From Bradyrhizobium lablabi (lineage in GTDB: Bacteria > Pseudomonadota > Alphaproteobacteria > Rhizobiales > Xanthobacteraceae), in NCBI RefSeq assembly GCF_018131005.1, contig NZ_JAFCJK010000008.1, positions 186,001 to 250,000 of the forward strand: a DNA stretch of 64,000 nt. The letters run 5' to 3'. Shown one piece after another: positions 9,071 through 18,429 of this stretch (the first letter of the stretch is position 1; each line of letters starts with the position of its first letter). The notes under the pieces are model-generated. The model was not told where the DNA came from and ran no database searches. It worked only from the letters and a program-made list of their open reading frames with translations. The translations under genes were made by a program, and so were the position numbers.

Positions 9071-9099
9071 TTTCTAAGGAGAAAGTGCTGTTCTGTCAA
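9071..9099 (-). promoter_or_regulatory. Sigma-70-type promoter of rpsD
   Basis: On the minus strand, TTGACA (9099-9094), 17 nt, TAGAAA (9076-9071). This is the best housekeeping promoter seen in the window. It predicts a start near 9064 and an approximately 150-nt leader before the rpsD ATG at 8914. Confidence 0.75.
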
Positions 9100-9213
9100 A
9101 CAAAACGGCGGGCTTTCTGGTGCCAATTCGTCAAAAACCGGCCGTTTCGGGCCCTTTTGCGGCTTTGCCGTCAAAACCGGGGCTCCGACGTCACCTTCCG
9201 GGGGACCCGGGTG

Positions 9214-9603
9214 CTATGGCGCCGGTTTCGCCAATGGCTCGCCGGCCTTGACCACGTAGACACCGAGCACCTTGAGCGGCTTGTCGCCGGACGCCTTGGC
9301 GTCATGCACCGCGCCTTCGGGGATCTGGTAGGATTCGCCCGCCTTCAGCTTCTGAGGCGGCTTGCCTTCGATCAGGAGTTCGAGCTCGCCTTCGAGCACG
9401 TATCCGGTCTCGGCGCCGGGATGGATGTGACGGCCCGCCGCTCCGCCCACGGGCACCTCGGCAATCGCGGTGACGGTGTTGTAGCCCGCCGGAAAATCAA
9501 CCTTCTGCAGCGGAGTCCGCTTGATGCCGCTCTGTTGCGCAAAGGCGATGCCGGCGCCGGCAAACGCAACCAACGTCAGTCCGAGTATGAATTTCTTGAG
9601 CAT
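9214..9603 (-). CDS. Exported cupin-domain protein
   Basis: Single-domain cupin of 129 residues with a Sec signal (MLKKFILGLTLVAFAGAG, then IAFAQQ). The conserved beta-barrel has the metal-ligand pattern GRHIHPGAETGYVLEGE (two His plus Glu) and, in the second motif, IPEGAVHDAK. Such proteins bind a divalent metal; substrate and reaction are unknown. The start ATG at 9603 follows GGGAGAA; the frame extends 7 codons upstream without a site. It lies alone between rpsD and small exported proteins, all on the minus strand. Confidence 0.85.
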   Translation of the reverse strand: MLKKFILGLTLVAFAGAGIAFAQQSGIKRTPLQKVDFPAGYNTVTAIAEVPVGGAAGRHIHPGAETGYVLEGELELLIEGKPPQKLKAGESYQIPEGAVHDAKASGDKPLKVLGVYVVKAGEPLAKPAP

Positions 9604-9852
9604 ATGTTTTTCTCCCTGTCGCAAAACCCTAGCAGCGCCGCCCCGACCGGAAAAGCTGCAAACGCCGGTTTGTCACTGTCGCCCGCAAGACGCGTTTCCC
9701 GCAAACTTGACGCCACGCGGCCTGGCTCGGGGCGTCGGAGGTGCGGCGAACGCGCGACCCAATTGTCGAGGATACTAGCCGCGAGAAAGTCCGAGGTTGC
9801 AGTCGCGAGCGACGAGGCGTGTCGCGCGCAATATCCGCCATGTCCCCACAGA

Positions 9853-10089
9853 TCAGCCGCAGACCCGCACCCGGCGGACCCGCCAGCTATGGCCGTCCCA
9901 GAAACGCTGTGTCACCCATTCACAACTGCCAAAATCGTCATATGGCCCGGGACCCGCTCCGTAAGGGGCGGGCCAATAGCGGTCCGGCGCAGCGCCTGGG
10001 GCGACGCCACGCTGTGCGCTTGCGGGCGTAGCAGTGAGCGAACCGGCAATCGTTGTGACCACGACGATGGCAGCAAATGTCTCATTCAT
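9853..10089 (-). CDS. Small exported protein of unknown function
   Basis: 78 residues with a signal peptide (TFAAIVVVTTIAGSLTATPASA, cleavage ASA/QR). The mature part is about 52 residues: a Pro/Gly/Tyr-rich stretch (DRYWPAPYGAGPGPYDD) followed by a Trp/Arg-rich tail with two cysteines (SCEWVTQRFWDGHSWRVRR, final VCG) that could form a disulfide. The ATG at 10089 follows CAGGAGCG. I cannot name a function. Proteins of this size and tail occur in rhizobia as far as I recall, but that is not evidence of role. Confidence 0.7.
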   Translation of the reverse strand: MNETFAAIVVVTTIAGSLTATPASAQRGVAPGAAPDRYWPAPYGAGPGPYDDFGSCEWVTQRFWDGHSWRVRRVRVCG

Positions 10090-10140
10090 TCTGGGCGCTC
10101 CTGTGAGTGCATTGCCTGCAGCTTACACGGGGCATTTCGG

Positions 10141-10416
10141 TCATCCTGGTCCCAAGCCAGCACAAGCGTATCGGGTGCAATCTTGGTAAACACCCCAACA
10201 CTCAAACGATGGCAACTGGTTTAGACGACGACAGTCGCGATAACGTGCACGACAGGAGTTTGTGCATTGCTGTTTGGTGCTCTGAGCGCGCGCCAAGGTA
10301 TCAGAGCCGCGACTTGTTTTCAGCGGCTCTTGTTGCGGCGTCGTGGTCTGGGCCAGCGCCGGTGCCACCCCGCATAGCAGGAGGGCGATGATGATGCAGC
10401 CAGTTCGGTTCTTCAT
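10141..10416 (-). CDS. Small exported cysteine-rich protein, unknown
   Basis: 91 residues. A signal peptide (MKNRTGCIIIALLLCGVAPALA, then QTTT) is followed by a mature part with a four-cysteine pattern CTNSCRARYRDCRR...FECWGVYQDCTRYAC, spaced as two CxxxC/CxxxxxC-like pairs. This suggests a disulfide-stabilised helical hairpin in the periplasm. The start ATG at 10416 is clear. It lies 50 nt upstream of the preceding small exported gene on the same strand and could share its transcript. No known function. Confidence 0.65.
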   Translation of the reverse strand: MKNRTGCIIIALLLCGVAPALAQTTTPQQEPLKTSRGSDTLARAQSTKQQCTNSCRARYRDCRRLNQLPSFECWGVYQDCTRYACAGLGPG

Positions 10417-10568
10417 GGTCCTCGGTTCTTCATGGTCATGAGTAATTCCACTTCACCACCTAGCCGGATGATTCTATCGTGTTGGGTTCCGGCGCATCAT
10501 TGGCCTTTGGGGCAATTCGGCATCGTCTTTCTCATCGAGCTTGTCCGGCCGTTTTGCGCTCTTATCCG

Positions 10569-12605
10569 TTATGGCGTCGCGATGTTGAACCAGAAATACT
10601 GGTTGAGATTGACGAGATAGCTCATGAACTCGGCGAACCTGGCCTGGTTGCCCGCGAACTTGACTTGCCCGGTCTTGACCGCGTCCTCGAACGACACCTG
10701 CTTGGTCAAGACCTTGGTCAAGGTGGTCCGATCCACGGTTACAGTGACATCGGCCTTGAGGTCGGTGTAGTCGGGCCAATGGTTAAGCACGGAGTTCTCG
10801 AGGAAGAGAGCGTGCTTCTCGTTGATGTCGGGGAAGATCCAGTTGATGATAAGCGTTTTGCCGTCTGCCTTTTTGGCGTCCAGCTGCACGCCCATGTAGC
10901 CAAACAATAACTCCGGCGACATGCTGGCGACAATGTCAACATTCGCGGCATTGGGTGTTGGCGGCTTTTTGACACCGTGCCGAAGTTCACCGGCGCCGGT
11001 CAGGTAGAAGTTGCGCCAGGGGCCGGATTCGGCCTGATACCCCATCTGCTCCAGAATATCCGCCTGGAGATTCTTCGCTTCCTGATTATCGGGCTGGGCA
11101 AACACCAGATGATTCACCAGCTCGGCGCCCCATCGGTAATCGCCTTTCTCGAATGCCTCGCGTCCGAGCCTCATCACGGCATCGGGACCGCCCATGGCCG
11201 CGACATACCTGGCTCCGGCTTGAGCGGGTGGCAAAGGATTCAGGGTTGCCGGGTTACCGTCAAAATATCCCAGATAGAAATTGTAGACCGCGCGCACGTT
11301 GTGGCTCTGGATGCCGTAGTAACCTCGGCCCGCCCACTGGTTTGCAAGCGATTGGGGAAGCGTCACGAGCTCCGGCAGCTCGTTCATGGTGTAACCCATG
11401 TTGGCGTAGTGCAGGGTCTGGTCGTGCATGAACTTGTAGGTGTCGCGCTGTACCTTGATCAGTTGGGTAATCTCGGCATTCCCCCAAGTCGGCCAATGGT
11501 GCATCGTGATCTGCACTTCATAGCGATCGCCCCACATTTGGAGGGCCTGGTTCAGATACATCGGCCATAGCCGCGCGTCCCGCGTCTTGGCGCCACGCAG
11601 CGTATAGAGGTTGTGCATCGTGTGCGTGGCATCCTCGGCCGTGTTGATGAGTTTGAACTTCGGCAGAAACCACATCATCTCCGAGGGAGCCTCCGATCCC
11701 GGCGCCATCAGGAATTCGTATTCGATGCCGTCGATAACGCGCTTCTCGCCCGTTTTGGCGATGAGGTCGGTCGGCGAAATCAGCGTGACCGTACCGCTCG
11801 GTGTCGTGATGCCCAGGCCGGTCGTCACCGTGCCCTGCGGCCCCGGGGGAACCAGATTGCCGTACATGTAGGACGCTCGTCGCGACATGGCGGTGCCTGC
11901 GAAGAGATTCTCGGCGACGAAGTCGTCGAGAAAACCTTCAGGCGCAAAAATCTTGACCTTGCCTGACTTCACGTCGGCTTCGTCCACAATGCCCCGGACA
12001 CCGCCCGCGTGATCAACGTGAGAGTGCGAATAGATCACGGCCACCACCGGCCTTCTGGGCCGGTTCTGGTAGTAAAGGTCGAGCGCGGCGCGCGCGGTTT
12101 CCGCTGCTATCAGCGGGTCGTAGATCGTGATCCCTTGTTCGCCCTCCACGATAGTCAGGTTCGAGAGATCAGCCCCACGCACCTGGTAGACGCCGGGAAC
12201 CACTTCATAGAGGCCAGCGTCCATCAGCAGCTGCGACATGCGCCAAAGACTCGGATTGACGGTGTCGGGGGGCGCCGCTCCGTCCTTGATGAAACCGGTA
12301 AATTTCGAGACGTCCCAAACGACCCTGCCATTCGCGTCCCTGATGATGCCGCCGTCCGGCAATCGCGCGATCAGGCCGCGTTTGGCGTTGGCGAAGTCGG
12401 TCTTGTCGGACCACGGCAGCGAGGCCGTCGAGTTCTTGTTGAATTCCAACGTGGATGGTGACGCCGGCTTTGAATCGCCGGCGGTCTGCGCCTGCGCCAT
12501 GGTGGCGGCGAGCGTCAAGGTGAATCCTGCGGCCGCGAGGCGGAGCAAACACCGGGGCAGGGCGTCCAGCAGCGGCGGTCGGCTTGAAGGGGTGGTGCCT
12601 GTCAA
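10569..12605 (-). CDS. Alkyl/aryl sulfatase of the SdsA1 type (MBL fold plus SCP2-like domain)
   Basis: Zn-dependent alkyl sulfatase that hydrolyses sulfate esters such as dodecyl sulfate. A signal peptide (about residues 17-40, MAQA/QT) places it in the periplasm. The metallo-beta-lactamase domain carries the zinc motif HSHVDHAGG at residues 194-202, with MMWFLPKFKLINTAED and MHHWPTWGN further on. A middle dimerisation region (ALQMWGDRYE to about 530) is followed by a C-terminal sterol-carrier-like domain (PNAANVDIVASMSPELL onward). The start is TTG 12605 after GGGAGAG. At 678 aa it is family-typical. It is monocistronic in appearance. Confidence 0.9.
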   Translation of the reverse strand: MTGTTPSSRPPLLDALPRCLLRLAAAGFTLTLAATMAQAQTAGDSKPASPSTLEFNKNSTASLPWSDKTDFANAKRGLIARLPDGGIIRDANGRVVWDVSKFTGFIKDGAAPPDTVNPSLWRMSQLLMDAGLYEVVPGVYQVRGADLSNLTIVEGEQGITIYDPLIAAETARAALDLYYQNRPRRPVVAVIYSHSHVDHAGGVRGIVDEADVKSGKVKIFAPEGFLDDFVAENLFAGTAMSRRASYMYGNLVPPGPQGTVTTGLGITTPSGTVTLISPTDLIAKTGEKRVIDGIEYEFLMAPGSEAPSEMMWFLPKFKLINTAEDATHTMHNLYTLRGAKTRDARLWPMYLNQALQMWGDRYEVQITMHHWPTWGNAEITQLIKVQRDTYKFMHDQTLHYANMGYTMNELPELVTLPQSLANQWAGRGYYGIQSHNVRAVYNFYLGYFDGNPATLNPLPPAQAGARYVAAMGGPDAVMRLGREAFEKGDYRWGAELVNHLVFAQPDNQEAKNLQADILEQMGYQAESGPWRNFYLTGAGELRHGVKKPPTPNAANVDIVASMSPELLFGYMGVQLDAKKADGKTLIINWIFPDINEKHALFLENSVLNHWPDYTDLKADVTVTVDRTTLTKVLTKQVSFEDAVKTGQVKFAGNQARFAEFMSYLVNLNQYFWFNIATP

Positions 12606-12723
12606 CGTGCTCTCCCATGTTACGCAATGACTCGCAATTATCAGCGGCAGAGGCGGATTCGATTGACCAAGGCGTTACTCGCAACTGGCGGCGACGCCAT
12701 TTCGGGCAAATCAGCGATCGAGA

Positions 12724-13788
12724 TCAGGCCGCTGCACGGCCTTCCTCCCAGAGGGCGAGCACCTGTTCGCGCGCAATGCCCCGGGTAATGAACACGATGC
12801 GCGAGCGGCGGTCGGCGTCCGGCCATTCGGAAAGCGCCACCGGCGGATGGAAGACATGGTGGACGCCGTGGATCGCGACCGGTGTCGGCTCGCCGCAAAG
12901 ATTGAGAATTCCCTTGACCCGCAACAGGTCCTCGCCGCGCGCGTTGCGCAGATAAGCGAGCCAGTGCGATACGGCCATCCAGTCGAGCGGTTCGTCGAAG
13001 GCGAGCACGAAGCTGGTGATCGATGCGTCGTGGCTGTGATTGATGTGGTGGCCGTGATGGTCGTGATCGTGGTGCTCGTGCGCCGCCTCGCAGTTTCCTG
13101 CGAATGCCTGCTCGTTGAGCCAGCGCGCGACGTCGACCCGCTTCCGCTCGGGATCGACCAGGCCGGCACCAAACAGCCCCGCCGGATCGACCTCGCCATG
13201 CATCACGCTTTCGACCCTGGCTCCGGGGTTGATCCGATGCAGTCGCGATTGCAATGCGTCAATGTCGCTGACCAAATCGCGTTTGGTGATCAGCAGCCGG
13301 TCGGCCAGCGCCACCTGCTTCACCGCTTCAAATTGACGTTCGAGCTGATGAACCGCGTTGACGGCGTCGACCGTTGTCACGACGGTGTCGAGCCGCAGGA
13401 AATGCGAGACCAATGGATTGTTCAACAGGAGCTGGACGATCGGGGCGGGATCGGCCAGACCCGTTGTCTCCACCAGGATACGGCGGAATGGGGGTACCTC
13501 GCCGCGGTCGCGTCGCACCAAAAGCGCGCGCAGGGTCTCCTCGAGGTCGCTGCGAATTGTGCAGCAAATACAACCGCTCGCGAGCACTGCGACCTCGCCA
13601 TCGACGCGCTCGACCAGCAGGTGGTCGAGACCGACTTCACCATATTCGTTGATGATGACGGCACTGTCTCTCATCGCATCGTGGCGCAGCAGGCAATTGA
13701 GCAGGGTGGTCTTGCCGCTGCCGAGAAAACCGGTGATCAATGACACCGGCAGCCGCTCGGCCGACTTGTCGTTTTCGAACAGGCTCAT
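12724..13788 (-). CDS. CobW/COG0523-family GTP-dependent metallochaperone
   Basis: G3E GTPase of the CobW/ZigA/YeiR group, which load or traffic Zn, Co or Fe. It has Walker A GFLGSGKTT at residues 20-28, the metal-binding CxCC motif in SGCICCTIRSDLEETL, GLADPAPIVQ and the guanine motif ITKRDL. A histidine-rich linker (HEHHDHDHHGHHINHSH) around residue 245 separates the GTPase from the CobW C-terminal domain (FDEPLDWMAVSHWL). No Zur box or cobalamin gene is visible nearby, so the metal is unknown. The divergent neighbour is a probable metal-dependent cyclase-family hydrolase, a possible client; that link is speculative. Confidence 0.9.
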   Translation of the reverse strand: MSLFENDKSAERLPVSLITGFLGSGKTTLLNCLLRHDAMRDSAVIINEYGEVGLDHLLVERVDGEVAVLASGCICCTIRSDLEETLRALLVRRDRGEVPPFRRILVETTGLADPAPIVQLLLNNPLVSHFLRLDTVVTTVDAVNAVHQLERQFEAVKQVALADRLLITKRDLVSDIDALQSRLHRINPGARVESVMHGEVDPAGLFGAGLVDPERKRVDVARWLNEQAFAGNCEAAHEHHDHDHHGHHINHSHDASITSFVLAFDEPLDWMAVSHWLAYLRNARGEDLLRVKGILNLCGEPTPVAIHGVHHVFHPPVALSEWPDADRRSRIVFITRGIAREQVLALWEEGRAAA

Positions 13789-13907
13789 CGGCGCGCCCTC
13801 ATCCCGACCGTCTCGTTTTTGTAGCTGGACAACAGCCTAGCGGAGGAGGAGCATGCCGAAAATAATTTTTTAAGCCCAGACTATGGGCGCAACCTGGGAG
13901 GGTAACG

Positions 13908-15020
13908 ATGGACGACGGCGTCAGCGGCCAAGACCAGAGCAAGCAGGAGCAGAGCAGTGGGATGACGACCGATCGGCGGACCTTGCTCCGCACGGCCGGT
14001 CTCGCGGGCGCCGCGGGAGCAACGCTCGCGGGCGCGATGCATGGCAAGTTCGCGCTCGCGCCGATCAGCGAAGCCCAGGCCCAAACTGCTCCGGCATCGA
14101 TGCCCAAGGGAGTCGACAAGCCATGGTGGCCCTCGAAATGGGGCAAGGATGACGAGTCCGGTGCATCCAACCACATCACGCCGGCGAAGGTGCTCGACAC
14201 GGTGAAATGGATCAAGGACGGCAAGATCTACAGGATCGGCCGGGTCTACGAGCAGGGCATGCCGCTGTTCGGCGCGCGGGCATTCTCGCTGCGCATTCCC
14301 GGTGGTCCGACCGGCGGTCCGTTCGGCGACAACAAGCTTGTGTATCACGACGAGTTTCTCGCCACCGAGATCGGCCAGACCGGCACGCAGTTCGACGGTC
14401 TCGGCCACATCGGCATCCAGATGGGCAAGGACGGCGACAGGAGCGAGATGCGGTTCTACAACGGCTTCACGGCGCAGGAGATCAGCGACGCATACGGTCT
14501 CAAGAAGCTCGGCGTCGAGAGGCTGAAGCCGCTCTTCACCCGCGCTCACCTGATCGACATGGTCGCGCTCAAGGGCGGGATGATGGACGCCGGCCAGGAG
14601 ATCACCACGGCCGACATCAAGGCGGCGTTGCAGAAGCAGAACATCGCCGAAAGCGACATCAAGCCGGGCGACGCAATCATGTTCCACACCGGCTGGGGCT
14701 CGCTGTGGATGAAGAACAATGACCGCTTCAACAGCGGCGAGCCGGGCATCGGCCTCGACGCCGCAAAATGGGTGGTCGAAAAGGACCTCGCGCTCACCGG
14801 GGCCGACACCTGGGCGGTCGAGGTGGTGCCAAATCCCGACAAGTCGCTCGCCTTCGTGGTTCATGCCGAACTGCAGACCAAGCACGGCATCCACAACCAC
14901 GAGAACCTGATCTTCGACGACCTTATCGCCGACAAGAAGTATCAGTTCGTCTATTGCTTCGCGCCGGCTCCCATCAAGGGCGCCACCGGCAGCAATGGCT
15001 GCCCGATCGCGATCACCTGA
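13908..15020 (+). CDS. Tat-exported cyclase-family (kynurenine formamidase-like) hydrolase
   Basis: Member of the metal-dependent cyclase/formamidase family. The N-terminus has a twin-arginine signal (DRRTLLRTAGLAGAAGAT) and a likely AQA/QT cleavage site, so it folds in the cytoplasm and is exported. The core has PLFGARAFSLRIP, GTQFDGLGHIG, the PGDAIMFHTGWG strand and HAELQTKHGIHNHENL. The usual HxGTHxDxPxH metal signature reads QTGTQFDGLGH: the Asp and last His remain, but the other His ligands are Gln. The start ATG 13908 follows GGGAGGGTAACG. A strong terminator follows the stop. Confidence 0.8.
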   Translation: MDDGVSGQDQSKQEQSSGMTTDRRTLLRTAGLAGAAGATLAGAMHGKFALAPISEAQAQTAPASMPKGVDKPWWPSKWGKDDESGASNHITPAKVLDTVKWIKDGKIYRIGRVYEQGMPLFGARAFSLRIPGGPTGGPFGDNKLVYHDEFLATEIGQTGTQFDGLGHIGIQMGKDGDRSEMRFYNGFTAQEISDAYGLKKLGVERLKPLFTRAHLIDMVALKGGMMDAGQEITTADIKAALQKQNIAESDIKPGDAIMFHTGWGSLWMKNNDRFNSGEPGIGLDAAKWVVEKDLALTGADTWAVEVVPNPDKSLAFVVHAELQTKHGIHNHENLIFDDLIADKKYQFVYCFAPAPIKGATGSNGCPIAIT

Positions 15021-15028
15021 CGCGCGTC

Positions 15029-15063
15029 GGCGTGGGCGGATGCGCCGCCCACGCCGGTTTTCC
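15029..15063 (+). terminator. Rho-independent terminator after the cyclase-family gene
   Basis: GGCGTGGGCGG (15029-15039) and CCGCCCACGCC (15045-15055) form a perfect 11-bp stem with a 5-nt loop, followed by GGTTTTCC. It lies 9 nt after the stop codon. Confidence 0.8.
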
Positions 15064-15134
15064 TTCGAAGGTTTGTTTCCCGGCGTTGCAATCGACGCGA
15101 GCCGACCGGCGAGCATTGCCTGGAAGCAGGCCCA

Positions 15135-18100
15135 TTATTCTCGCTTTGAATATTGTCGTTCATGGTCCAAGGCGGATGTGGGTAAGGCGGACCCGAATCC
15201 AGGCCTCCCCACTGCAAATACGCTTCTTGGCTTTTCTCGCGAACTTCCCTGGTCTCTGCCAAGACGGAGATAGAGCGCGGGCAGCACCGCAAGCGTCAGG
15301 AGCGTTGCGGTAATCAAGCCGCCGATCACCACGGTCGCAAGCGGCTTCTGAACCTCGGCGCCAGTTCCCGTGGCGAGCGCCATCGGCAGGAAGCCGAGCG
15401 AGGCGACCAGCGCGGTGATGATGATGGGGCGGAAACGCGCCAGCGCGCCTTCCTCAATTGCTGCCGCAAGGTCCCGGCCTCTATCGCGCAACTGGCGAAT
15501 GAAGCTCAGCAGAACCAGCCCGTTGAGCACGGCGACGCCGGACAGCGCTATGAAGCCGACGGCAGCGGAGATCGAGAACGGCATCCCGCGCAGCCACAGC
15601 GCAAACACGCCGCCGGTCAGCGCGAGCGGCACTGCACTGAATACGAGCAGTGCGTCCCGTGCTGAGCCCATCGCGCTCAAAAGCAGCAGGAAGATCATGA
15701 CGAAGCACGCCGGTACGACGACCGCGAGACGCTGACGCGCGGCGGCCAGATTTTCCGACTGGCCGCCCCAGGTGATCCAGTAACCGGGCGGCAGTTTGAC
15801 GCTGCGCGCGACACGCTGCTGAGCCTCCTCCACGACGGAGCCGAGATCGCGGCCGCGTACATTCGCAGTGACGACGATACGGCGCTTGCCGTTCTCGCGG
15901 CTGATCTGGTTCGGCCCCTCGGCAAAGGAGAACTTTGCGACGCGGCTCAACGGTACGCTCTGCACCGGTGCGGTCGGCGTCGCTCTGGGCAATGCGACCG
16001 GCAGATTGCTCAGCGCCTCCAGGTCGGCGCGCACGCTTTCCGGCAGCCGTATGATGATCTCGAAGCTGCGATCACCTTCGAAGATCACGCCGGCCTCCTC
16101 GCCGCCGACCGCGGCGCCGATCACGTCCTGCACCGCTGCCACGCTGAGGCCCCGACGCGCGATGGCAGCCTTGTCGACTTTGATCTCCAGCACCGGCAGG
16201 CCACCGGCCTGTTCGACCTTGACGTCGACTGCGCCGCGCACGCCACGCAGAATAGACGCGACGTCGTTTGCGGCGCGCAGCATCGGCTCGAACTCGTCGC
16301 CGAAAATCTTTACCGCGATGTCGCCGCGAACGCCGGCCAAGAGCTCGTTGAAACGCATCTGGATCGGCTGGGTGAATTCGTAGGCATTGCCCGGCAGGCT
16401 GTTGACGGCCTTCGCGATCTCCTCGATCAGCGCCTCCTTGGTCATCGAACGGTCCGGCCATGCCTCATGCGGTTTCAGGATGATGAAAGTGTCGGAGGCG
16501 TTCGGCGGCATCGGGTCGCTCGCGATCTCCGCGGTGCCGGTCTTGGAAAACACGAAGGCGACCTGCGGAAAGCGGCTGACTGCCTTCTCGACGGCGAGCT
16601 GCATCGCCTGCGATTGCGTCAGCCCGGTCGAGGGAATGCGCAGCGCATGCATGGCGATGTTCTTCTCGTCCAGCGAAGGAATGAACTCCTGGCCGAGCCG
16701 GGTGAATCCGAAAAGGGCGATGGCGAACAGCACGACCGCGCTGGCGATGACGGGAAGAGGCGAGGCCATGGCGTAATGCAGCAGCGGAGCGTAAGCGCGC
16801 TTCAGCGCGGCCACGAAACGGTTCTCGCTCTCCTGAACCTGGCCGGTCAGGCTGATCGCGATCAGCGCGGGCACCAGCGTCAGCGACAACACGAAAGCGG
16901 CGGCGAGCGCGAGAATGACGGTGAGCGCCATCGGCTCGAACATTTTGCCTTCGACGCCGGTAAAGGTGAGGAGCGGCACGTATACCAGGAGGATGGTGGC
17001 CTGCCCGTAGACGCTGGGCTTGACCATCTCGACCGTGGACGCCCGCACGGTGGCGAGGCGCTCCTCGCGCGTGAGCAGGCGGCCGAGGTCGCGCTGTTTT
17101 TCGGCGAGATGGCGCAGGCAGTTCTCGGTGATGATGACGGCACCGTCTACGATCAGGCCGAAGTCGAGGGCGCCGAGGCTCATCAGGTTGGCGCTGATGC
17201 GGCCCTGCCACATGCCGATTGCGGTCATCAGCATCGAGAGCGGGATGACCAGCGCGGTGATCAGCGCGGCGCGTAAATTGCCGAGCAGGAAAAAGAGCAC
17301 GGCGATCACGAGCAGTGCGCCCTCGGTCAGGTTCTTGGCGACCGTGCCGATGGTCGCGTCCACAAGCTGCGTGCGGTTGAGCACGGTGGTGACCTCGACG
17401 CCCGGCGGCAAGGTCGGCGCGATGGCGCGCAGTTTGGCATCGACGGCGGACGAGACTGTGCGGCTGTTGGCGCCGATCAGCATCAAGGCGGTGCCAACGA
17501 CGACCTCGCGGCCGTTCTCGCTGGCGCTGCCGGTGCGGGTCTCGCCGCCGATCGAGACGGTGGCGAGATCGCGCACGCGTACCGGCACGCCACCGCGGGT
17601 GCTGACGACCACCGAGCCGAGTTCCTCGATATTTTCCAGCCGCCCGCCGGAGCGCACCACGATACCCTCGCCGTTGCGCTCGATGTAGCGCGCGCCTCGA
17701 CTGACATTGTTGGCCTCGACGGCTTTGGCGACGTCGGCAAAGGTGAGGCCCAGCGCGATCAGCTTCGCGGCATCAGGATTGACCTGGTATTGCTTGAGAT
17801 AGCCGCCGATCGAATCGATGCCGGCGACGCCGGCCACCATCTTGATCTGCGGCTTGACGATCCAGTCCTGTACCGCGCGCAGATAAGCGTTCAGTTCGAT
17901 CTCGCTTTCGAGCATTTGCCCGTCGGGCGTGAGAAAGCGGCCGTCGCGCTGCAGGCCGGACATGCCGTCGCGCTCAGCCGGCTTGTCGGAAAAATGTACC
18001 GTCCACATGTAGATTTCGCCGAGGCCGGTGGAGATCGGGCCGATGCGGGGCTCGATGCCCTGCGGCATACGGGCGCGGATTTCGGTCAGGCGCTCGCCGA

Positions 18101-18428
18101 CCTGCTGGCGCGCAAAATAGATGTCGGTGCGCTCGGTAAAGGTGGCCGTGACCTGCGAAAAGCCGTTGCGCGACAGCGAGCGTGTGCTTTCCAGGCCCGG
18201 CACGCCGGCCAGCGCTGTCTCGATCGGAAAGGTGATCTGCTTCTCGATCTCGGCCGGAGACAGCGCCGGCGCAACGGTGTTGATCTGCACCTGCTTGTTG
18301 GTGATGTCGGGCACCGCGTCGATTGGCAGTTTCGTCAGCGCATAGGCGCCGATCGCGGCAGCGATGGCGCCGAGGGTGACGACGACCCAGCGACGGCGGA
18401 TTGCGAAATCGATGATGGCTTCAACCAT
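15135..18428 (-). CDS. czcA: Heavy-metal RND efflux permease, CzcA/CusA type
   Basis: Inner-membrane proton/cation antiporter of the HME-RND family, exporting divalent (Zn/Co/Cd/Ni) or monovalent metals from the periplasm. It begins IIDFAIRRRWVVVTLGA (first membrane helix) and has PDITNKQVQI. The HME1-type helix DFGLIVDGAVIITEN carries acidic residues D422, D428 and E435, the spacing needed for proton relay in CzcA-type pumps. A duplicated 12-helix layout is visible. At 1097 aa it is slightly longer than usual, with a hydrophilic C-terminal tail. The start ATG is 1 nt after the czcB stop, so they are cotranscribed. Metal specificity is inferred to be divalent from the D/D/E triad. Confidence 0.93.
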   Translation of the reverse strand: MVEAIIDFAIRRRWVVVTLGAIAAAIGAYALTKLPIDAVPDITNKQVQINTVAPALSPAEIEKQITFPIETALAGVPGLESTRSLSRNGFSQVTATFTERTDIYFARQQVGERLTEIRARMPQGIEPRIGPISTGLGEIYMWTVHFSDKPAERDGMSGLQRDGRFLTPDGQMLESEIELNAYLRAVQDWIVKPQIKMVAGVAGIDSIGGYLKQYQVNPDAAKLIALGLTFADVAKAVEANNVSRGARYIERNGEGIVVRSGGRLENIEELGSVVVSTRGGVPVRVRDLATVSIGGETRTGSASENGREVVVGTALMLIGANSRTVSSAVDAKLRAIAPTLPPGVEVTTVLNRTQLVDATIGTVAKNLTEGALLVIAVLFFLLGNLRAALITALVIPLSMLMTAIGMWQGRISANLMSLGALDFGLIVDGAVIITENCLRHLAEKQRDLGRLLTREERLATVRASTVEMVKPSVYGQATILLVYVPLLTFTGVEGKMFEPMALTVILALAAAFVLSLTLVPALIAISLTGQVQESENRFVAALKRAYAPLLHYAMASPLPVIASAVVLFAIALFGFTRLGQEFIPSLDEKNIAMHALRIPSTGLTQSQAMQLAVEKAVSRFPQVAFVFSKTGTAEIASDPMPPNASDTFIILKPHEAWPDRSMTKEALIEEIAKAVNSLPGNAYEFTQPIQMRFNELLAGVRGDIAVKIFGDEFEPMLRAANDVASILRGVRGAVDVKVEQAGGLPVLEIKVDKAAIARRGLSVAAVQDVIGAAVGGEEAGVIFEGDRSFEIIIRLPESVRADLEALSNLPVALPRATPTAPVQSVPLSRVAKFSFAEGPNQISRENGKRRIVVTANVRGRDLGSVVEEAQQRVARSVKLPPGYWITWGGQSENLAAARQRLAVVVPACFVMIFLLLLSAMGSARDALLVFSAVPLALTGGVFALWLRGMPFSISAAVGFIALSGVAVLNGLVLLSFIRQLRDRGRDLAAAIEEGALARFRPIIITALVASLGFLPMALATGTGAEVQKPLATVVIGGLITATLLTLAVLPALYLRLGRDQGSSREKPRSVFAVGRPGFGSALPTSALDHERQYSKRE

Positions 18429-18429
18429 G

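Noticed and set aside
13881..15116. Long minus-strand open frame (411 codons) antisense to the cyclase-family gene
   Set aside because: High-GC third-position bias opens this frame. The plus-strand frame has Tat signal, family motifs, ribosome site and terminator.
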